From Nostoc sp. MS1 (lineage in GTDB: Bacteria; Cyanobacteriota; Cyanobacteriia; Cyanobacteriales; Nostocaceae), in the NCBI RefSeq assembly GCF_019976755.1, contig NZ_AP023441.1, positions 1,612,001 to 1,676,000 of the forward strand: a DNA stretch of 64,000 nucleotides, in the 5' to 3' direction. The position numbers and the translations under genes were made by a program. Below, piece after piece: positions 62,788 to 64,000 of the stretch; the first letter of the stretch is position 1, and each line of letters begins with the position of its first letter. The notes below the pieces were generated by a model. That model was not told the origin of the DNA. It ran no database searches and saw only the letters and a program-made list of their open reading frames with translations.

Positions 62788-62818
62788 AACCCCGGTTTAT
62801 TAAGTTAAGCCGGGGTTT
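62788..62818 (+). terminator. Hairpin after opcA
   Basis: AACCCCGG (62788-62795) pairs with CCGGGGTT (62810-62817), followed by a short T-run, about 60 bases after opcA. It probably ends the fbp operon. Confidence 0.7.
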
Positions 62819-62844
62819 GGAATTGCAATTACTAGCAGGAATAT

Positions 62845-62955
62845 GTGATAACTAAATCAACAACGGAAACCGAGTATGATTTTAGCCAAGGTAAACGCGG
62901 AACAATTGAGCTTCCAACACCAGGCAAAACTCGTATTACAATTTGCCTAAATTAA
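62845..62955 (+). pseudogene. Truncated BrnA-like antitoxin N-terminus
   Basis: A 36-codon frame from a GTG reading TETEYDFSQGKRGTIELPTP then GKTRITICLN and stop. The YDFSQGKRGxIxPTPPGKTRITIRLD pattern is, from memory, the usual N-terminus of CopG/BrnA-type antitoxins in Nostocales; here it ends just where the ribbon-helix-helix begins. It lies four bases before brnT. Either a decayed antitoxin or a leader peptide. Confidence 0.6.
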
Positions 62956-62959
62956 TTTA

Positions 62960-63247
62960 ATGGAATTTGAGTGGGATGAGAGTAAAAATCAGGGCAATAT
63001 AACAAAGCATGGTTTTGACTTTGCTGATGCCTACCGCATCTTTAATTTACCGATGCTTGTTCAACTTGATGAACGAGAAGATTATAGTGAGGATCGTTAT
63101 ATTGGTATTGGGCTATTAGATGGGAGATGTGTAGTAGTAGTTTACACAGAATCCGATGATGAAATAATTCGCATTATCTCATTACGAAAGGCATTATCTC
63201 ATGAACGAAAATACTATGAACAATACCTCAAAAACCAGTTCGGATAG
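62960..63247 (+). CDS. brnT: BrnT-family toxin
   Basis: A 95-residue BrnT ribonuclease toxin. It begins EFEWDESKNQGNITKHGFDFADA, the family start with WDE.KN..N..KHG..F..A, and has GLLDGRCVVVVYTESDDEIIRIISLRKAL, where RIIS.RKA is the usual core. The stop region overlaps the brnA start by 47 bases. Order and overlap match type II brnTA loci. Confidence 0.88.
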   Translation: MEFEWDESKNQGNITKHGFDFADAYRIFNLPMLVQLDEREDYSEDRYIGIGLLDGRCVVVVYTESDDEIIRIISLRKALSHERKYYEQYLKNQFG

Positions 63248-63575
63248 AATCGATGCTTCTGCTAGACAAGCTCAAAGAGGTGCTGCTGCAATTCAAGCGA
63301 ACAATGTCTCAAGAACCGATTGGGATAGAATAGATGCTATGAGTGATGAAGAAATTGACACTTCAGACATTCCACCCTTATCAGATGATTTCTTTAGGAA
63401 AGCTCAATTGCGAATGCCTAAGTCACCTGTAAAAATTACAGTTGAAGTAGATCCAGAAACTTTTGCTTGGTTTCAAGCACAGGGAGATAGTTCTGAACAA
63501 CAGATAGCTGTGGCGTTAAAAATTTATGCAGAAGCACACAAAGCGTATCCAAAATCTGAAAATAAATCTGCTTAA
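63201..63575 (+). CDS. brnA: BrnA-family antitoxin
   Basis: A 124-residue antitoxin. It has TDWDRIDAMSDEEIDTSDIPPLSDDFF (about 39-65), a BrnA hallmark, preceded by a related SSDRIDASARQ segment (about 13-23), and a C-terminal part KITVEVDPETFAWFQAQGD that looks like a degenerate ribbon-helix-helix. The start MNENTMNNTS overlaps brnT; MNNTSK (63216) is an alternative. Confidence 0.8.
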   Translation: MNENTMNNTSKTSSDRIDASARQAQRGAAAIQANNVSRTDWDRIDAMSDEEIDTSDIPPLSDDFFRKAQLRMPKSPVKITVEVDPETFAWFQAQGDSSEQQIAVALKIYAEAHKAYPKSENKSA

Positions 63576-63598
63576 TACTAGATTGAAAAATCATAAAA

Positions 63599-63628
63599 TG
63601 TAGAGATAAGATTAATCTTATCTCTACA
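63599..63628. terminator. Perfect 30-bp palindrome between brnA and the small ORF
   Basis: TGTAGAGATAAGATT and its exact inverse AATCTTATCTCTACA join without a loop, between the convergent brnA and the 37-codon ORF. It may work as a terminator for both, though T-runs are weak. Confidence 0.55.
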
Positions 63629-63662
63629 AAAGCTATATTAGTATATAGGAATCCGGTTTGAT

Positions 63663-63776
63663 TCATGAAATTCCTCTTTCCTTAGCCTGATTCATGTTGC
63701 TAACGCCTTCAGCACCTTTGACTGCTCCAATTGCAGCAGTAGCCAAAGCAGCAGCGCCCAAAATAATTGGAATCAT
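63663..63776 (-). CDS. 37-residue small protein, hydrophobic N-terminus
   Basis: A minus-strand frame starts MIPIILGAAALATAAIGAVK and ends KERGIS, with AGGAGT seven bases before the ATG, a very good Shine-Dalgarno. It has a hydrophobic Ala-rich segment and a short polar end (GVSNMNQAK). It resembles the start of larger phage- or plasmid-type proteins, so it may be a truncated copy, or a real small membrane protein. Confidence 0.55.
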   Translation of the reverse strand: MIPIILGAAALATAAIGAVKGAEGVSNMNQAKERGIS

Positions 63777-64000
63777 GAAATACTCCTAAAATATGATGTG
63801 TTTTTGAAAATACTTGAATTACAGACTATCTTGACTAAGCAGGAGTAGCCTTACAGATATGTTTCCCTGCCACAAAGACAAATAAACTTTGATTAGGAGT
63901 AAAAGCTTAAACTTTTGATAAAGTTTTCTCTAATATTTTTTAAGTGATTGACATATAATAAACAGCAAATTTACTTAGTTATATAATTTCAAAATATGAG

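Overview
The window reads as chromosome of a filamentous, heterocyst-forming type cyanobacterium (Nostoc/Anabaena/Trichormus group). The grounds are the many HIP1 octamers (GCGATCGC), heptamer short tandem repeats (STRRs) in many intergenic gaps, the cyanobacterial ndhN, an fbp-tal-zwf-opcA operon, and a ribosomal protein cluster lacking rpsN and rpmD. No rRNA, tRNA or CRISPR array was seen.

Layout. 1-10.8 kb: a glycosyltransferase, a GmrSD-like DUF262/DUF1524 protein, a matrixin-like protease, secG, gpmI, an ABC-F ATPase, and two Rpn/PD-(D/E)XK-like genes around a small HTH-like gene. 10.8-28.7 kb: one long minus-strand cluster from rplC to prfA. It holds the S10, spc and alpha gene sets, secY, adk, infA, rpoA and truA, then rplM, rpsI and rpmE, and ends in a good intrinsic terminator. 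STRRs sit in many of its gaps, and one has become the 3' end of truA. 28.7-41 kb: ndhN, GNAT, an ABC-2 permease, a hicAB toxin-antitoxin pair with a perfect palindrome in front, a pentapeptide protein, an alpha/beta hydrolase, an EEP phosphodiesterase-cardiolipin synthase pair, a Tat-exported aldo/keto reductase and an EAL protein. 41-44 kb: arsM-pit-arsS, an apparent arsenosugar biosynthesis operon with a phosphate/arsenate permease gene inside it. 44-49.5 kb: ilvD and a divergent LysR gene, a decayed L,D-transpeptidase, a TerB/Mo-nitrogenase-C protein and obgE.

49.5-54.7 kb: a 167-bp MITE with an 11-bp flanking direct repeat, then a nuclease-methylase-specificity (BcgI/type I-like) restriction-modification locus split by an IS630-family element. 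The lost tail of the methylase survives beyond the IS, in frame with the specificity gene. 54.7-62.8 kb: an FMN reductase, a small conserved-looking ORF, an RRM protein, then fbp-tal-zwf-opcA, which supplies and controls the oxidative pentose phosphate pathway. 62.8-64 kb: a truncated BrnA-like antitoxin followed by an intact brnT-brnA pair, and a 37-codon ORF with a strong Shine-Dalgarno.

All calls rest on reading the sequence and on recall of protein families; no database search was run.
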